NCBI GenBank assembly: GCA_021816925.1
Contig: JAKAWQ010000021.1
Span: forward strand, 1-49,062
Direction of reading: 5' to 3'
DNA from: Pseudomonadota bacterium
GTDB lineage: Bacteria > Pseudomonadota > Alphaproteobacteria > Acetobacterales > Acetobacteraceae
Length of the DNA stretch: 49,062 nt
Shown piece by piece: positions 48,162-49,062 of the stretch. The notes beneath the pieces were generated by a model that searched no databases, was not told where the DNA came from, and was given only the letters and a program-made list of their open reading frames with translations. Position 1 is the first letter of the stretch. Each line of letters starts with the position of its first letter. The position numbers were made by a program, and so were the translations under genes.

Positions 48162-48872
48162 ATGACGCCACCAGACGCAGCGGAGGTCGGCAAGCGGGCC
48201 GCTGCGGAAGCGGCCACCGCGCTTATAGAGAGTGGGATGGTGATCGGTCTGGGCACCGGCAGCACGGTTGCTTTCGTTCTGGATCTGCTCGCCCGGAGGA
48301 TCCACAAGGAGGGCCTCACGGTCGCCGGTGTCCCGACCTCGCTCTATACCGAGGAACGGGCAAGGGCGCTCGGCATTCCGCTGACCGATCTCGATCCTGT
48401 GCGCGCGCTCGACCTCGCAATCGACGGCGCGGATGAAATCGAAACGAGAACCTTCTCGATCATCAAGGGCCTGGGTGGCGCATTGTTACGGGAAAAGATC
48501 GTCGCGTTTTCCGCGCAACGATTTGTTGTTGTCGCCGATGAGAGCAAGCTCGTGCCGCAGCTCGGCGTGCGTGTGCCCGTCCCCGTCGAGATCGTCCGGT
48601 TTGCGCACGCCGCAACCGCCCGGCGTATCGAACAGCTCGGCGGGCGCGCGGTCCTGCGCCTGAAAGCGGGCGGAGAACCCTTCGTCACCGACAACGGGAA
48701 TTTCATCTACGACGTGTACGCTCTCGGGCCAATTGCCGATCCGGCAAGGCTTGAGCGCGACATTGCTGCCATCCCCGGCGTCGTCGAAAGTGGGCTCTTC
48801 ACGCTGGGCGTAGCATCCGTCTTTGTCGGATACGCGAGCGGAACGGCCCGGATGCTACGCGCTCCCGCGTAA
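48162..48872 (+). CDS. rpiA: ribose-5-phosphate isomerase A
   Basis: Cytosolic enzyme interconverting ribose 5-phosphate and ribulose 5-phosphate in the pentose-phosphate pathway. The 236-residue protein has the substrate-binding [16 protein letters not shown] near residue 29, [10 protein letters not shown] (catalytic Asp/Glu) near 87, [14 protein letters not shown] near 102 and the C-terminal [22 protein letters not shown] 48162 starts the conserved region; a GGGAG lies about 9 bases upstream. An in-frame ATG at 48135 would add nine residues without a ribosome-binding site. Confidence 0.95.
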   Translation: MTPPDAAEVGKRAAAEAATALIESGMVIGLGTGSTVAFVLDLLARRIHKEGLTVAGVPTSLYTEERARALGIPLTDLDPVRALDLAIDGADEIETRTFSIIKGLGGALLREKIVAFSAQRFVVVADESKLVPQLGVRVPVPVEIVRFAHAATARRIEQLGGRAVLRLKAGGEPFVTDNGNFIYDVYALGPIADPARLERDIAAIPGVVESGLFTLGVASVFVGYASGTARMLRAPA

Positions 48873-48935
48873 GAGCCGATCGCGCCGCGGCCCGGTTCGG
48901 GTCGATGACGAATGGGTGCGGCACCGGCTGGGGAG

Positions 48936-49052
48936 GATCGAGCCGATCGCTTCCCACTGCGAGGCATAATTGCCGCCATGCTCCAGCACCATCCGGACCG
49001 CACGGGCGCGGACCTCAGGCGCATACCGAACCGATGTCTTCCGCTTCTCCAT
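48936..49052 (-). pseudogene. truncated IS3-family transposase OrfA fragment
   Basis: From ATG 49052 the minus strand encodes a typical IS3/IS911-type OrfA start ([19 protein letters not shown], then [18 protein letters not shown]). Homology stops after about 39 codons, before the helix-turn-helix sequence that should follow, and the frame runs on into unrelated residues that end inside rpiA. The element has therefore lost its 3' part at the rpiA side. An 11-bp direct repeat GAGCCGATCGC stands at 48873-48883 and again at 48940-48950, at the truncation point. The rest of the IS, if any, lies beyond the window end. Confidence 0.75.
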
Positions 49053-49062
49053 AGCTCCATCC

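Overview
The window is 49 kb of gene-dense, GC-rich DNA with the gene content of an alphaproteobacterial chromosome. The best clue is the block leuS-lptE-holA next to parB-parA-rsmG-mnmG-mnmE with a perfect parS site, an arrangement typical of origin-proximal alphaproteobacterial DNA. A DUF3576 lipoprotein and the porin type suggest Acetobacterales/Rhodospirillales. That placement is an inference; no 16S gene is present. Almost every long open frame on the opposite strand is a high-GC shadow and is left out.

Layout. 0.2-4.4 kb: EttA, a tRNA with anticodon CAT and a K+-independent-type H+-pyrophosphatase. 4.5-8.4 kb: uvrC, pgsA, a small lipoprotein gene, moaD and moaE. 8.5-11.3 kb: a molybdate/tungstate-type ABC transporter with a repeat-rich promoter, ending in a MITE-like element. 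11.4-13.9 kb: a minus-strand operon of rubrerythrin, a CCG-domain Fe-S protein and DUF3501. 14-17.1 kb: gshB and thiC, the latter behind a TPP riboswitch. 17.2-22 kb: a complete LivKHMGF-type ABC importer. 22-25.9 kb: a UPF0114 membrane protein, Kup, a YggS-type PLP protein and a ThiE-like protein. 26.1-29.3 kb: two tandem porin paralogues, each followed by a terminator-type hairpin. 29.3-34.1 kb: DUF3576 lipoprotein, leuS, lptE and holA. 34.1-39.5 kb: parB, parA, rsmG (with parS at its start), mnmG and mnmE, reading the other way.

After mnmE (39.6-47.7 kb) the usual rho/hemE neighbourhood is absent. In its place are a two-gene toxin-antitoxin-like pair ending in a DUF4258 protein, a cysteine-poor Crp/Fnr-family regulator, and a three-gene operon. 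That operon encodes a GltD-like flavoprotein with extra 4Fe-4S clusters, a full-length pyruvate:ferredoxin oxidoreductase and a dihydroorotate-dehydrogenase-like protein. A near-consensus FNR/FixK box lies 61 bp upstream of the operon, and the regulator has the E-x-x-S-R recognition helix that reads such boxes. I infer a self-contained, low-oxygen-induced pyruvate/ferredoxin/NAD(P) redox module. The window closes with rpiA and the truncated start of an IS3-type transposase gene.

No CRISPR array, rRNA, prophage or classical defence system is visible. The most interesting unexplained items are the anaerobic redox island, the rubrerythrin/CCG/DUF3501 operon, the tandem porins with a gene-conversion tract and a 33-nt palindrome between them, and the palindromic control region of the mod-type transporter.
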